Assembly: GCA_902539165.1 (NCBI GenBank)
Contig: CACBHY010000001.1
Coordinates: forward strand, 1 to 64,000
Length of the DNA: 64,000 nt
From: an uncultured Pelagibacteraceae bacterium
GTDB lineage: Bacteria; Pseudomonadota; Alphaproteobacteria; Pelagibacterales; Pelagibacteraceae
Reading direction: 5' to 3'
The translations under genes were made by a program, and so were the position numbers. Under the pieces are notes generated by a model. That model was not told the origin of the DNA and ran no database searches. It saw only the letters and a program-made list of their open reading frames with translations. Below are positions 17,767 to 26,186 of this stretch, one piece after another. Each line of letters starts with the position of its first letter. The stretch's first letter is position 1.

Positions 17767-18918
17767 TTAATTACGATAGATTATTTTTGACGCATCTAAA
17801 TCTTTTATGCTTTTACATCCCATCAAAATCATGTTTCTTCGGATTTCATTTTGCATATTTTCTAACAATCTCTCAACACCCTTTTGACCACCCGCACTTA
17901 AACTAAATAAAAACGCTTTTCCAAAACTGCACGCAGTTGCTCCAGCGGCCAAAGCTTTAAGGACATGCGTTCCTCTTCTCACTCCACCATCAAGTATTAT
18001 CTCTAGTTTATTCCCAACTGCGTCTGAAATAGCTTTAACTTGATCAAAAGGAGATCTTGAACCATCAAGTTGTCTTCCTCCATGGTTGGATATCATAATT
18101 GCAGTACATCCTATATCTATTGCTCTTTTTGCATCCTCAACCGACATAATACCTTTTAATGCAAACGGTCCATTCCATTTTTTTGCACAATATTCAGCAT
18201 CTTTCCAACCCATCGCTGGATCGTACTGTTCATTGATATATTCAATAACTGATTTTGCAATGTTTGTTCCTTTGTCTGTTTTTTTTTTTACGTTTGAAAG
18301 TTCAAATTTTTTTCCAGTTAAATAATTAAATACCCAGCCTGGTTTCATTGCAAAACTCATTAGACTTTTGGCTGTTAGTTTTGGTGGTGTTGTAAAACCT
18401 GTTCTGTGATCTTTTTCTCTATTACCTGCAACTAAAGTATCTACTGTCAAGCACATAGCATCAAATCCTGACCTTCTTGACCTTTCAATTAAGTCATCTG
18501 AAATTGATCGATCTTTATGAACGTAAAGTTGAAACAATTTTGGACCACTAGAAATATTTGATATTTCCTCAATAGAATTATTTCCCATAGAAGACATGCT
18601 ATAAAAGGTTCCAAATTTTTCAGCAGCTCTTGCTGACGCCTTGTCTCCATCTGGATGGTAAAGTCTTTGCATAGCAGCTGGTGAGAGAAAAATAGGCATA
18701 TCTATTTTTCGACCAAACAAGTTTGTAGTTAAATCTGGTTCTCCAACACTATTCAAAATATTAGGTACTAAATCACAATCACCAAAGGCTTCTGTGTTTC
18801 TATTTAACGTAACCTCATCATCAGCACCTCCATCAATATAATGAAAAATTGGTGCAGGTAATTTTTTTTTTGCTATTTTTCTGAAATCTTCAAAATTATA
18901 ACAATTATTTATATTCAC
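17767..18918 (-). CDS. FMN-dependent L-2-hydroxyacid oxidase/dehydrogenase, copy 1
   Basis: The 383-residue protein is a member of the L-lactate dehydrogenase (LldD)/glycolate oxidase family, a TIM barrel with FMN. It shows FHYIDGGADDEVTL near residue 26, ISNHGGRQLDGSRSP near residue 278 with the catalytic histidine and substrate arginine, and LDGGVRRGTHVLKALAAGA near residue 312 for FMN phosphate. Its start overlaps the end of the second copy by one base. It is clearly homologous over its full length to the next gene. Lactate, glycolate or another 2-hydroxyacid is possible; LldD is the closest familiar label. Confidence 0.92.
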   Translation of the reverse strand: MNINNCYNFEDFRKIAKKKLPAPIFHYIDGGADDEVTLNRNTEAFGDCDLVPNILNSVGEPDLTTNLFGRKIDMPIFLSPAAMQRLYHPDGDKASARAAEKFGTFYSMSSMGNNSIEEISNISSGPKLFQLYVHKDRSISDDLIERSRRSGFDAMCLTVDTLVAGNREKDHRTGFTTPPKLTAKSLMSFAMKPGWVFNYLTGKKFELSNVKKKTDKGTNIAKSVIEYINEQYDPAMGWKDAEYCAKKWNGPFALKGIMSVEDAKRAIDIGCTAIMISNHGGRQLDGSRSPFDQVKAISDAVGNKLEIILDGGVRRGTHVLKALAAGATACSFGKAFLFSLSAGGQKGVERLLENMQNEIRRNMILMGCKSIKDLDASKIIYRN

Positions 18919-20069
18919 TATTTTCTAAATCTTAAGTTGCTTCTTTTAAGATCGCTAATTTTTGTACAGCCCATTAATTTCATGTCTCTTACAAGCTCAG
19001 ATTTATATTTTTCAATTGCTCTTTCAACACCTGCTTGTCCTCCAGCAGCTAGGGCATAAAGGTATAATCTTCCTCCTGAGCAAGCTTTTGCTCCTAAAGA
19101 TAAAGCTTTAAGCATATGTGTTCCTCTATGAATTCCACCTTCGCAAATCACATCAAGCTTATCTCCAACTGCATCAACAATTTCCGCTAGTTGGTCAAAT
19201 GGAGATCTTGATCCGTCAAGTTGTCTTCCTCCATGATTTGAGACCATTATTCCTGTACATCCAATATCTACTGCTCGCTTTGCGTCCTCAACGCTCATCA
19301 CTCCTTTTAAGGCAAAATGACCGCCCCACTTAGAACATAGTTGTTCAGCATCTTTCCAATTCATAGATTGATCCAACATGGTAGAAAAATAATTTCCAAT
19401 CGAAGAGTTAGTGCTTGTACCCTCTTTTACAAAATCTTGAAGATGAGGTAATTCAAACTTACCTTTGGTTAAATAATTTATGCCCCACATTGGTTTTGTA
19501 GCAAAACTAAATAAACTTGATAATGTTAATTTAGGAGGCGATGTAAAGCCTGTCCTTAAATCTCTTTCTCGGTTTCCTCCTGTTATTGTGTCAACCGTTA
19601 AAGCCATAACATCAAATTTAGCTGCCTTCGCTCTTTCTAGACACGAATCATTAAGTCCTCTGTCTTTATGAAAATAAAACTGAAACATTTTTGGTGTATC
19701 GATCATAGAAGATATCTCTTCAACACTAACTGTGGCTAGAGCTGATACACCAAACATGGTATTAAATTTTTTCGCTGCTTTTCCAACTGCTCTTTCTCCA
19801 TCATAGTGAAATAGTCTTTGTAAAGCGGTTGGTGCCAAATAAAAAGGTAGATCTAATTTTTTTCCAAAGATTGTTGTTGAAAGATCAACATTCTCCACAC
19901 CTCTTAAAACATTAGGTACTAAATCAACATCATCAAATGCACTCGTATTTCGAGCATACGTTATTTCGTCATCAGCCGCTCCATCAATATAGTGAAATAT
20001 AGGAGAGGGTAATTTTTTTTGAGCAAGTTTTCTGAAATCTGAAAAATTGTGACAATCTTTTAAATTCAT
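18918..20069 (-). CDS. FMN-dependent L-2-hydroxyacid oxidase/dehydrogenase, copy 2
   Basis: This is a 383-residue paralogue of the preceding gene, the same length to the residue and colinear, with FHYIDGAADDEITYARN near residue 25, VSNHGGRQLDGSRSP near residue 278 and CEGGIHRGTHMLKAL near residue 311. The active-site His, Arg and FMN-contacting residues are all retained, so both copies should be active. The region between residues about 190 and 230 is the most different between the two and lies where the family has its variable loop 4, which bears on membrane association and substrate choice. It follows the PagL-like gene by 8 bp. Confidence 0.92.
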   Translation of the reverse strand: MNLKDCHNFSDFRKLAQKKLPSPIFHYIDGAADDEITYARNTSAFDDVDLVPNVLRGVENVDLSTTIFGKKLDLPFYLAPTALQRLFHYDGERAVGKAAKKFNTMFGVSALATVSVEEISSMIDTPKMFQFYFHKDRGLNDSCLERAKAAKFDVMALTVDTITGGNRERDLRTGFTSPPKLTLSSLFSFATKPMWGINYLTKGKFELPHLQDFVKEGTSTNSSIGNYFSTMLDQSMNWKDAEQLCSKWGGHFALKGVMSVEDAKRAVDIGCTGIMVSNHGGRQLDGSRSPFDQLAEIVDAVGDKLDVICEGGIHRGTHMLKALSLGAKACSGGRLYLYALAAGGQAGVERAIEKYKSELVRDMKLMGCTKISDLKRSNLRFRK

Positions 20070-20077
20070 AATGTAAT

Positions 20078-20578
20078 TTAAAAGTTTTTGAGAAAATTAA
20101 ACATATAACTATTTGCCCCAGGATTTTTATCTCCCAAACTTGCGTTTGATACATGATTATAGGAAATACCTATTCTGGTGTCATTTGAGAGTGTGTATGA
20201 TAATTGAACTTCAGACTTAAATTCAAGAACGTGCCCTAAATCTTTTCCGTCACCTTTGTGATAAAGACCAGGCGCAAAACTTGGAGTAAAAGTAAGCTCT
20301 CCCATTTCTACATTCCATTCGAATCCTGTATAAATATAAGCTGCAGAATTTTCTGTAATAAATCCACCTGTTATCGGAGAAATATTTCCTATAAAAGTAT
20401 TTCTCTCTAAATTTTCATCTTGATGTTGAAAACCAACTAACAAAGCTGACTGTTTATCATCACTAAAATCAAAGTTCCCTGTAAAAAAATTATATTGATG
20501 AGATCGAGTTTCTTGAGCAAAAGATTTAGTAATGGTCAACAATATTATACTAAGAAATACTAGTTTTTTTAAATACAT
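20078..20578 (-). CDS. pagL: PagL-like lipid A 3-O-deacylase (acyloxyacyl hydrolase)
   Basis: The 166-residue protein has a signal peptide (MYLKKLVFLSIILLTITKSFAQ) and alternating beta-strand segments ending in Phe, as expected of an eight-stranded outer-membrane barrel. The HVSNASLGDKNPGANSY stretch near residue 141 holds the PagL active-site His-Ser-Asn arrangement. PagL removes the 3-O acyl chain of lipid A in the outer leaflet. It sits between the ccm operon (16 bp downstream of ccmH) and the hydroxyacid oxidases. The family assignment rests on this C-terminal motif, size and signal peptide. Confidence 0.85.
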   Translation of the reverse strand: MYLKKLVFLSIILLTITKSFAQETRSHQYNFFTGNFDFSDDKQSALLVGFQHQDENLERNTFIGNISPITGGFITENSAAYIYTGFEWNVEMGELTFTPSFAPGLYHKGDGKDLGHVLEFKSEVQLSYTLSNDTRIGISYNHVSNASLGDKNPGANSYMFNFLKNF

Positions 20579-20594
20579 AGCTCTTATTATCAGA

Positions 20595-20960
20595 TTAATT
20601 TTTTTTTATAAGTTTTTTGTAGATTATTGCACCACCAAATAGGAAGATCAATAGAGGCAATAACCAAAGAATATATGTATTTTTACTAAGCCCAGGATCA
20701 TATAAAATCCAATCTCCAAACTTTATTTGCATATATTTGTATATTTGCTTTTCTGATAAACCCTCGTCTAATTTTTTCTCTACCAAAATTTTCATACTAT
20801 TGGCAAATTCTGAGTCTGAATCATAAACCGATTGTCCTTGACATACAAGACAACGTAAATTTTTTGTAATTTTATTTCTCTTATCTTCGGAACTTGCATA
20901 TAAAAAATTTAAAGAAAAAATAAAATATATTAAAAGAGTAAATTTTAATATTTTCATCAT
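20595..20960 (-). CDS. ccmH: cytochrome c maturation protein CcmH
   Basis: CcmH keeps apocytochrome c cysteines reduced for heme ligation. The 121-residue protein has a signal segment, the redox motif LRCLVCQGQSV near residue 34, a helical region with FGDWILYDP, and a C-terminal membrane anchor followed by lysines. It is the short CcmH form without the fused TPR (CcmI) domain of E. coli; no separate ccmI follows. It overlaps ccmG by 4 bp and ends the ccm run. Confidence 0.95.
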   Translation of the reverse strand: MMKILKFTLLIYFIFSLNFLYASSEDKRNKITKNLRCLVCQGQSVYDSDSEFANSMKILVEKKLDEGLSEKQIYKYMQIKFGDWILYDPGLSKNTYILWLLPLLIFLFGGAIIYKKLIKKN

Positions 20961-21472
20961 ATTATTTTTTCTATTTCAATTAAGGATTCCTCATTAAGTG
21001 GTCCAATGTATTTTTTTATAATTTTTTTATTATAAATTACAAATGTTTCAGGCACACCAAAAGCACCCCACTCAATCGAGAGTGTTCCTTTTTGGTCAAC
21101 AATTATTTTTTTGTATGGGTTACCCAACTGATTAAGAAAATTTTGAGCATTTTTTTTATTGTCTTTATAATTTATTCCAATTACAGTTATATTGCTGTTT
21201 TTTTTTAATTCCATCAATATTGGATGTTCATCTCTACACGGAACACACCAAGAAGACCAAATATTTACTAAATAAAACTTGTCTTTTTTAAAAATATTAG
21301 CTGAATTTACCTCTTCATTTAAATAAAACAAATTAGCTGAAAAAACTGGGATATCGTAATTAATTTTTACATCTGGGGTATAGATATTAGTATTTTTTAA
21401 ACCTTTATAGAAAACAAAAAAAATAATTATAAATATTGATGCGAGCGAGATGGATATTAGTTTTTTTTTCAT
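20957..21472 (-). CDS. ccmG: thiol:disulfide interchange protein CcmG/DsbE
   Basis: A 171-residue membrane-anchored periplasmic thioredoxin. One N-terminal helix is followed by a thioredoxin fold with the active site WSSWCVPCRDEHP near residue 73 and the cis-proline region GVPETFVI near residue 140, both typical for CcmG. It reduces CcmH or apocytochrome. It overlaps ccmF and ccmH by 4 bp on either side, so translation of the three is coupled. Confidence 0.96.
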   Translation of the reverse strand: MKKKLISISLASIFIIIFFVFYKGLKNTNIYTPDVKINYDIPVFSANLFYLNEEVNSANIFKKDKFYLVNIWSSWCVPCRDEHPILMELKKNSNITVIGINYKDNKKNAQNFLNQLGNPYKKIIVDQKGTLSIEWGAFGVPETFVIYNKKIIKKYIGPLNEESLIEIEKII

Positions 21473-23343
21473 ATTCTTTTTTTAAAAAAACTCATTAAAC
21501 CGCCAAAGCTAATTAGTATTACTGACAACCATATCCACAACATGAAAGGCTTAACTTGATATCTTACATTGAAATAATCTTGGTTTTGAACTAAATTAAT
21601 TACAATAAACTTATCCTTCATTAACGTAGTTTTAATATCTGCTTCACTAGTTGTGATATTGGGTTGATTATATATTCTTAATTCAGGTGATAAGTTGTTA
21701 TTTATACCTTTAGAATTAATAATATTAAAATTAGCAACTATAGATTTATAATTTTTTTCATTTTTTTGATTAATACTTTCAAAAACTATTTTTGTTTTTG
21801 AATTATCATAGGTTTCACCTACTCTTAAGTTAGTTATTATTTCACTTGAAAATAAATTGTTAAATAAAATACTTAATATCAACAAACTAAATCCAAAATG
21901 AGCAGTGTTTTGAGCAAAATTTTTATATTTCTTATTAAAAAAATCTCTCAATGTAATATAAAACAAATAAAGAGCACTGGAGATTAGGATTGTATTAATG
22001 AGAACATTTTTATTAAAATTTTTGACGATAAAAAAAGATATTAATATAGAGATTATTAATAAAGAAATCAGATAGATCTTATCTTTTAAATCAGATCTTA
22101 TCCATTTTAAACTTGGCCCGATTGCCATTGCAAATAAAAAAGGAATTAAAAATGGGGCAATAAGTTTGTGATAAAATGGTGGGCCCACAGATATTTTTTG
22201 TGAGGATATTACATCTAAAAATATAGGATAAACTGTACCAATCAATACAACTGATAGAAAGTACATCATAAACCAGTTATTGACCAAAATTGAAGTTTCT
22301 TTACTTAACCAAAAAAAATTAGACGAATTATTTTTATTAGTTTGATGAAAAAAGAAAAAAATAAATAAAGATAAAAAAATTAAAACAAATAAAAATATTA
22401 AAATAAATAAACCTCTTTCTGGATCATTGGCAAATGTGTGAACAGAATTTAGAATTCCAGATCTTACTAAAAAAGTTCCGCACATGCTCAAAGTGAAAGT
22501 TGCAATAGATAATATAATCACCCATGAGGTTAAGATTTCTTTTCTCTCAAGTACTAAAATACAGTGTAAAAGGGTTGTCAACGCTAGCCAAGGCATTAAG
22601 GAAACATTTTCTACTGGATCCCAAAACCAAAATCCTCCCCAACCTAATTCATAGTAAGCCCAAATAGATCCAAGCAAAATACCTAATGTTAAAAAAATCC
22701 AGGAAATTAAAACCCATTTTTTAATATGAATTGCCCAGCTTGTTGAAACTATTTTCAAAGTAGTTGCAGCTAAAGCAGATGAAAAAATAATAGAAGAGCC
22801 AACATATCCTAAATATAAAATTGGAGGATGTATAGCTAGTGCAGGATCTTGTAGTATTGGATTTAATCCTAAGCCCTCGTCTGGAACTGGAAATAGATAA
22901 TTAAAAGGATTTGAAGTTTGAATGAGAAATAAAAAAAATCCAATTATGATAACTTGCTGAAAACCTACTGTTAGAATTTTATACTTAATTGGTTGATTAT
23001 TAGTTCTTAATATAAATATAAATATAAATATTGTTAAAACTAATAACCATAACAACAAGCTTCCCTCGTGGTTTCCCCAAGTTCCACTAATTTTATAAAA
23101 AAGTGGTTTCGTTGTATGTGAATTGTTAAATACAGTTTCGTTACTAAAATCTGAAATAATAAATGAAATGATTAAGCTTATAAAACTAACCAATACAAAA
23201 AAAAGTTGTAAAAATGAAAAAGTTAAAATTTTAGTATCTAGTTGATTTGAATTTCTAAAATTTCGAATTGAAAAATAAACTAAAGCCAAGCCAACACATA
23301 GACCTAAAATGAGAGAGTAATGTCCAGTAACACTATAAATCAA
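21469..23343 (-). CDS. ccmF: cytochrome c heme lyase subunit CcmF
   Basis: The 624-residue polytopic protein attaches heme to apocytochrome c. The tryptophan-rich WWD domain is present as LGWGGFWFWDPVENVSLMPW near residue 236, along with GTWGNHEGSLLLW near residue 88 and HPPILYLGYVG near residue 172, which carry heme-ligand histidines. About 14 hydrophobic segments are visible, with a periplasmic loop near residues 500-600. Length is usual. It follows ccmE by 1 bp. Confidence 0.97.
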   Translation of the reverse strand: MIYSVTGHYSLILGLCVGLALVYFSIRNFRNSNQLDTKILTFSFLQLFFVLVSFISLIISFIISDFSNETVFNNSHTTKPLFYKISGTWGNHEGSLLLWLLVLTIFIFIFILRTNNQPIKYKILTVGFQQVIIIGFFLFLIQTSNPFNYLFPVPDEGLGLNPILQDPALAIHPPILYLGYVGSSIIFSSALAATTLKIVSTSWAIHIKKWVLISWIFLTLGILLGSIWAYYELGWGGFWFWDPVENVSLMPWLALTTLLHCILVLERKEILTSWVIILSIATFTLSMCGTFLVRSGILNSVHTFANDPERGLFILIFLFVLIFLSLFIFFFFHQTNKNNSSNFFWLSKETSILVNNWFMMYFLSVVLIGTVYPIFLDVISSQKISVGPPFYHKLIAPFLIPFLFAMAIGPSLKWIRSDLKDKIYLISLLIISILISFFIVKNFNKNVLINTILISSALYLFYITLRDFFNKKYKNFAQNTAHFGFSLLILSILFNNLFSSEIITNLRVGETYDNSKTKIVFESINQKNEKNYKSIVANFNIINSKGINNNLSPELRIYNQPNITTSEADIKTTLMKDKFIVINLVQNQDYFNVRYQVKPFMLWIWLSVILISFGGLMSFFKKRI

Positions 23344-23344
23344 T

Positions 23345-23764
23345 TTATTTTCCCTCCAAAGCCTCTTTTACCTCTGGTGGCATATAATTTTCATCATGTT
23401 TAGCTAGAATTTTAGTGGCAGAAAAAAAATTTCTATCCTTTAAGAATCCTTCAGCAACAACGCCTTTTTCTTCAGCAAAAAGATTTGGTACAGCACCAGA
23501 ATAAGTAACATTTATCTCATTTTTAAAGTCAGTTATAATAAAATTAACTTCATCCGAGTTAACGTTAATTGAATTTTTTTTAACCATGCCTCCAACTCTT
23601 ATTTTACTTTTATCTAATTCAGTTAGTATTTTAATCTCGGATGGTGATTGAAAGTAAACAACATTTTCTTCTAAGGATTTTAAAACTAAAAAAACAGTTA
23701 GAATTAAAGTGATTAAAATTAATGTTACAAACAAAAATCTTAATTTAACTTTACGACCATACAT
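23345..23764 (-). CDS. ccmE: heme chaperone CcmE
   Basis: The 139-residue protein is the periplasmic heme chaperone of System I. After a basic start and one membrane helix it has the OB-fold domain with [11 protein letters not shown], and near residue 121 the [12 protein letters not shown] motif whose histidine binds heme covalently. It is 10 bp downstream of ccmD and 1 bp upstream of ccmF. Confidence 0.96.
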   Translation of the reverse strand: MYGRKVKLRFLFVTLILITLILTVFLVLKSLEENVVYFQSPSEIKILTELDKSKIRVGGMVKKNSINVNSDEVNFIITDFKNEINVTYSGAVPNLFAEEKGVVAEGFLKDRNFFSATKILAKHDENYMPPEVKEALEGK

Positions 23765-23774
23765 GGTTCAAAAG

Positions 23775-24002
23775 TTAGTTATTTGTGGCGTCAGCTAAAA
23801 TTTCTTTGTTTATTCTTTGTGATTTAGCAGAATTAGCTTTCTCAGAGTCTAAAGATCCAAACTTAGCAACAAACTTATTTTGCTCTTTGGCAAATTGTAA
23901 TTTAGTAATAAAATATAAGCTTGAAAAACTTAAAAGAGTAAATCCAAAAGCAGACAAAACGTAAGTTCCGTATCCATTCATAAAAAGTAGTTCGTTGATC
24001 AT
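23775..24002 (-). CDS. ccmD: heme exporter protein CcmD
   Basis: A 75-residue small membrane protein in the invariant ccmD position between ccmC and ccmE. It has the expected short periplasmic start (FMNGYGTYVLSAFG), one helix and a charged cytoplasmic tail rich in Lys and Glu. CcmD releases holo-CcmE from the CcmABC complex. Identification rests on position and topology because the family is poorly conserved; it overlaps the ccmC stop by 4 bp. Confidence 0.88.
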   Translation of the reverse strand: MINELLFMNGYGTYVLSAFGFTLLSFSSLYFITKLQFAKEQNKFVAKFGSLDSEKANSAKSQRINKEILADATNN

Positions 24003-24706
24003 AATCTATCTAAGCCTTTATTTTTAATTTTTATCAGTTCTGTATTATATTTCATTAAGAAAATTAACAACGAAAAAAGTGCAAATGCCGCAGTCATTAT
24101 CAATAAAGGAAAAAGCATTGAAGAATGAATTGAGCTTTTTGTCAAAAGATTGATTGATGCTGGCTGGTGAAGTGTATTCCACCAATCAACTGAGTACTTA
24201 ATAATTGGAACATTGATGATACCAATAACAGTTATAAAAGTGGTAATTTTAAAAACTTTTTCCTCTTTTTCATAAATTCTCCAGGCAATTAAATAAAGAG
24301 CAAAAAATAATGCTAAAATCAACATTGAGGTAATTCGAGCATCCCAAGCCCACCAAGTTCCCCATGTAGGTTTACCCCATATAGCACCTGTAACTAATGC
24401 AATTATGTTAAATACAAATCCAGACGATGCCAAACTTTTTGCTATCAAAAAAAAATTTTTATTTTTAAAAATAAAACCACTGATGGACAGTAAGGTTATT
24501 GAAGAAAAAATTCCAAGTGAGATCCAAGCTGATGGAACATGTACATACATTATTCTTACTGCATCACTTTGTTTATAATCCTCTGGAGATAAAATTAATG
24601 CTTCGGTTAAACCAACTGTAAGAACCACAACAAATAAAAACAAAACATACCTTGGAGCTTTAGAGGTTATTTGAAAAATTTTATTTGGTTCTAAAAGTTT
24701 GAACAT
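23999..24706 (-). CDS. ccmC: heme handling protein CcmC
   Basis: The 235-residue six-helix protein loads heme onto CcmE. The WWD motif GKPTWGTWWAWDARITS near residue 112 and the flanking histidines in MYVHVPSAW near residue 54 and WWNTLHQPAS near residue 175 are all present. It begins the ccmCDEFGH run; ccmA and ccmB are not upstream (hspQ is), so they must be elsewhere in the genome. The 180-bp upstream gap contains a long imperfect hairpin. Confidence 0.96.
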   Translation of the reverse strand: MFKLLEPNKIFQITSKAPRYVLFLFVVVLTVGLTEALILSPEDYKQSDAVRIMYVHVPSAWISLGIFSSITLLSISGFIFKNKNFFLIAKSLASSGFVFNIIALVTGAIWGKPTWGTWWAWDARITSMLILALFFALYLIAWRIYEKEEKVFKITTFITVIGIINVPIIKYSVDWWNTLHQPASINLLTKSSIHSSMLFPLLIMTAAFALFSLLIFLMKYNTELIKIKNKGLDRL

Positions 24707-24755
24707 GCTTATTATTTAGTGATTAATTTTGAAATTTCTATTATGAAAAAGTTAT

Positions 24756-24818
24756 CTGATCAAGAATGTAGAGGGGGAGACAATAAGACTAAATTTTAAC
24801 TTTTACATCCTTGATCAG
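24756..24818. other. long imperfect inverted repeat between hspQ and ccmC
   Basis: CTGATCAAG at 24756-24764 pairs with CTTGATCAG at 24810-24818; after one mismatch five more pairs (ATGTA with TACAT) follow, giving a 15-position stem around a loop of about 33 nt. On the minus strand a short CTTTTT follows a few bases downstream, so it may end the hspQ transcript, or be part of the ccmC leader. Nothing else is recognisable in this 180-bp gap. Confidence 0.6.
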
Positions 24819-24886
24819 AATATAGGTTGATATAGTTAACGTTTATGGCCTAGTTTTGAGCAGAATGTGTTGGAATGTTGTTTTGC

Positions 24887-25207
24887 TTAATTTGAAAGTT
24901 TAAAATAACTCGAGCCTTTTTTTCCAGAAAAAATCTCCTCAATCAGCGGATGTTTTATTGGCTCATCAGAGTCATCCATAAGCAAATTTTGCTCTGAAAC
25001 GTATGCTTCGTAAGTTATTTCCTCATTTTCAGCAAGTAAGTGATAAAATGGCTGATCTTTTCTTGGTCTGACATTCTTTGGAATTGATTGATACCATTCC
25101 TCTGAATTATTAAATTCAAAGTCAACATCATAAATGACACCTCTAAATTCAAAGTGTTTATGTTTAACAATGTCGCCAATTGAAAATTTAGCTTTTTGGA
25201 TTGCCAT
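24887..25207 (-). CDS. hspQ: heat shock protein HspQ (YccV-like)
   Basis: The 106-residue protein matches the HspQ/YccV family: KFSIGDIVKHKHFEFRGVIYDVD near the start, then RPRKDQPFYHLLAENEEITYEAYVSEQNL. In enterobacteria HspQ binds hemimethylated DNA and acts as a specificity factor for Lon protease. Length is typical. It is transcribed alone, divergently from yciB with an 87-bp gap. Confidence 0.95.
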   Translation of the reverse strand: MAIQKAKFSIGDIVKHKHFEFRGVIYDVDFEFNNSEEWYQSIPKNVRPRKDQPFYHLLAENEEITYEAYVSEQNLLMDDSDEPIKHPLIEEIFSGKKGSSYFKLSN

Positions 25208-25294
25208 TGTTGTTAGTATGGGTATTTAAATATAAAAATCAATGCAAAAAAGATTAATGTTTTGTGATGTGGCAAATATGTTAATATCTTTTTA

Positions 25295-25849
25295 GTGAAC
25301 AAATCTTTTTTGAAATTTATTACCGATTTTGGGCCTTTAGCGATATTTTTTTTCTTTTATTATAATAATGATAAAAACTTATCAGTTGCAATACCTCCAC
25401 TGATAGTTGCAACTTTAATTGCTCTTGCAGTTGTGTGGTTCTTTGAAAAAAAAATACCTCCGATGCCTTTGGTAAGTGGAATATTAATAACTTTCTTCGG
25501 GGGACTAACTATTTATTTTAATGATCCTATATTTATTTACGTAAAACCAACAATAATAAATATAATATTTGCTTTAGCTTTATTTTTTGGAAAATATTTT
25601 ACTAAAGAACCAATTCTTAAAAAAATTATGGGAAAATCGATCCCATTATCTGACATCGGGTGGGAAATTTTAAATAAAAGATGGATGTTTTTTTTCCTTG
25701 GGCTAGCTATATTAAATGAGCTTGTATGGAGAACGCAAACAGAGGAGTTTTGGGTCAATTTTAAGGTATGGGGAATGTTGCCAATAACAATAATTTTTAC
25801 AGGTTTTCAAATTCCTTTAATAAACAAACATAAAATCGATGCGCAGTAA
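25295..25849 (+). CDS. yciB: inner-membrane septation protein A (YciB/IspZ)
   Basis: The 184-residue protein has about five or six hydrophobic segments and the YciB features FLKFITDFGPLAIFFFFYY at the start, the FGGLTIYFNDPIFIYVKPTI segment near residue 68, and ELVWRTQTEEFWVNFKVWG near residue 148. YciB affects cell-envelope synthesis and division. The start is a GTG at 25295; no in-frame ATG fits better. It overlaps the DUF2794 gene by 11 bp. Confidence 0.94.
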   Translation: MNKSFLKFITDFGPLAIFFFFYYNNDKNLSVAIPPLIVATLIALAVVWFFEKKIPPMPLVSGILITFFGGLTIYFNDPIFIYVKPTIINIIFALALFFGKYFTKEPILKKIMGKSIPLSDIGWEILNKRWMFFFLGLAILNELVWRTQTEEFWVNFKVWGMLPITIIFTGFQIPLINKHKIDAQ

Positions 25850-26186
25850 TCTAAAATTAGTAATCAATAATCCACAAAACAAAATAGAGCAAAAACAATT
25901 TTTTGAAAAAGATGAACTTAAAATAATTTTAGATCTATATGCAAAAATGGTTTCTGCAGGATCGTGGAAAGACTATGGATTAAATATTTCAAGCAAGCAA
26001 GTCAGTTTTAGTGTTTTTAAAAATGCTACAGAAAATGCTCTATATAAAATTTGTAAAAATTTTAAACCAAAAAATAAAAATCTTAAATACCTGATTACGG
26101 ACACGAATGGTAAAATCTTAAAAAATTCTTTTGAACTTAAATTCTTACTTAAAGATACAAATTGGAAAAAACTTCAAAAAAATTAA
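25839..26186 (+). CDS. DUF2794-family protein
   Basis: A 115-residue soluble protein resembling DUF2794, a small alphaproteobacterial family of unknown function. The segment FEKDELKIILDLYAKMVSAG near residue 23 followed by WKDYGLNISSKQVSFSVFKN is the recognisable part. It overlaps yciB by 11 bp, a linkage seen in other alphaproteobacteria, and ends tail to tail with the BI-1 gene (4-bp overlap). Confidence 0.85.
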   Translation: MRSNLKLVINNPQNKIEQKQFFEKDELKIILDLYAKMVSAGSWKDYGLNISSKQVSFSVFKNATENALYKICKNFKPKNKNLKYLITDTNGKILKNSFELKFLLKDTNWKKLQKN

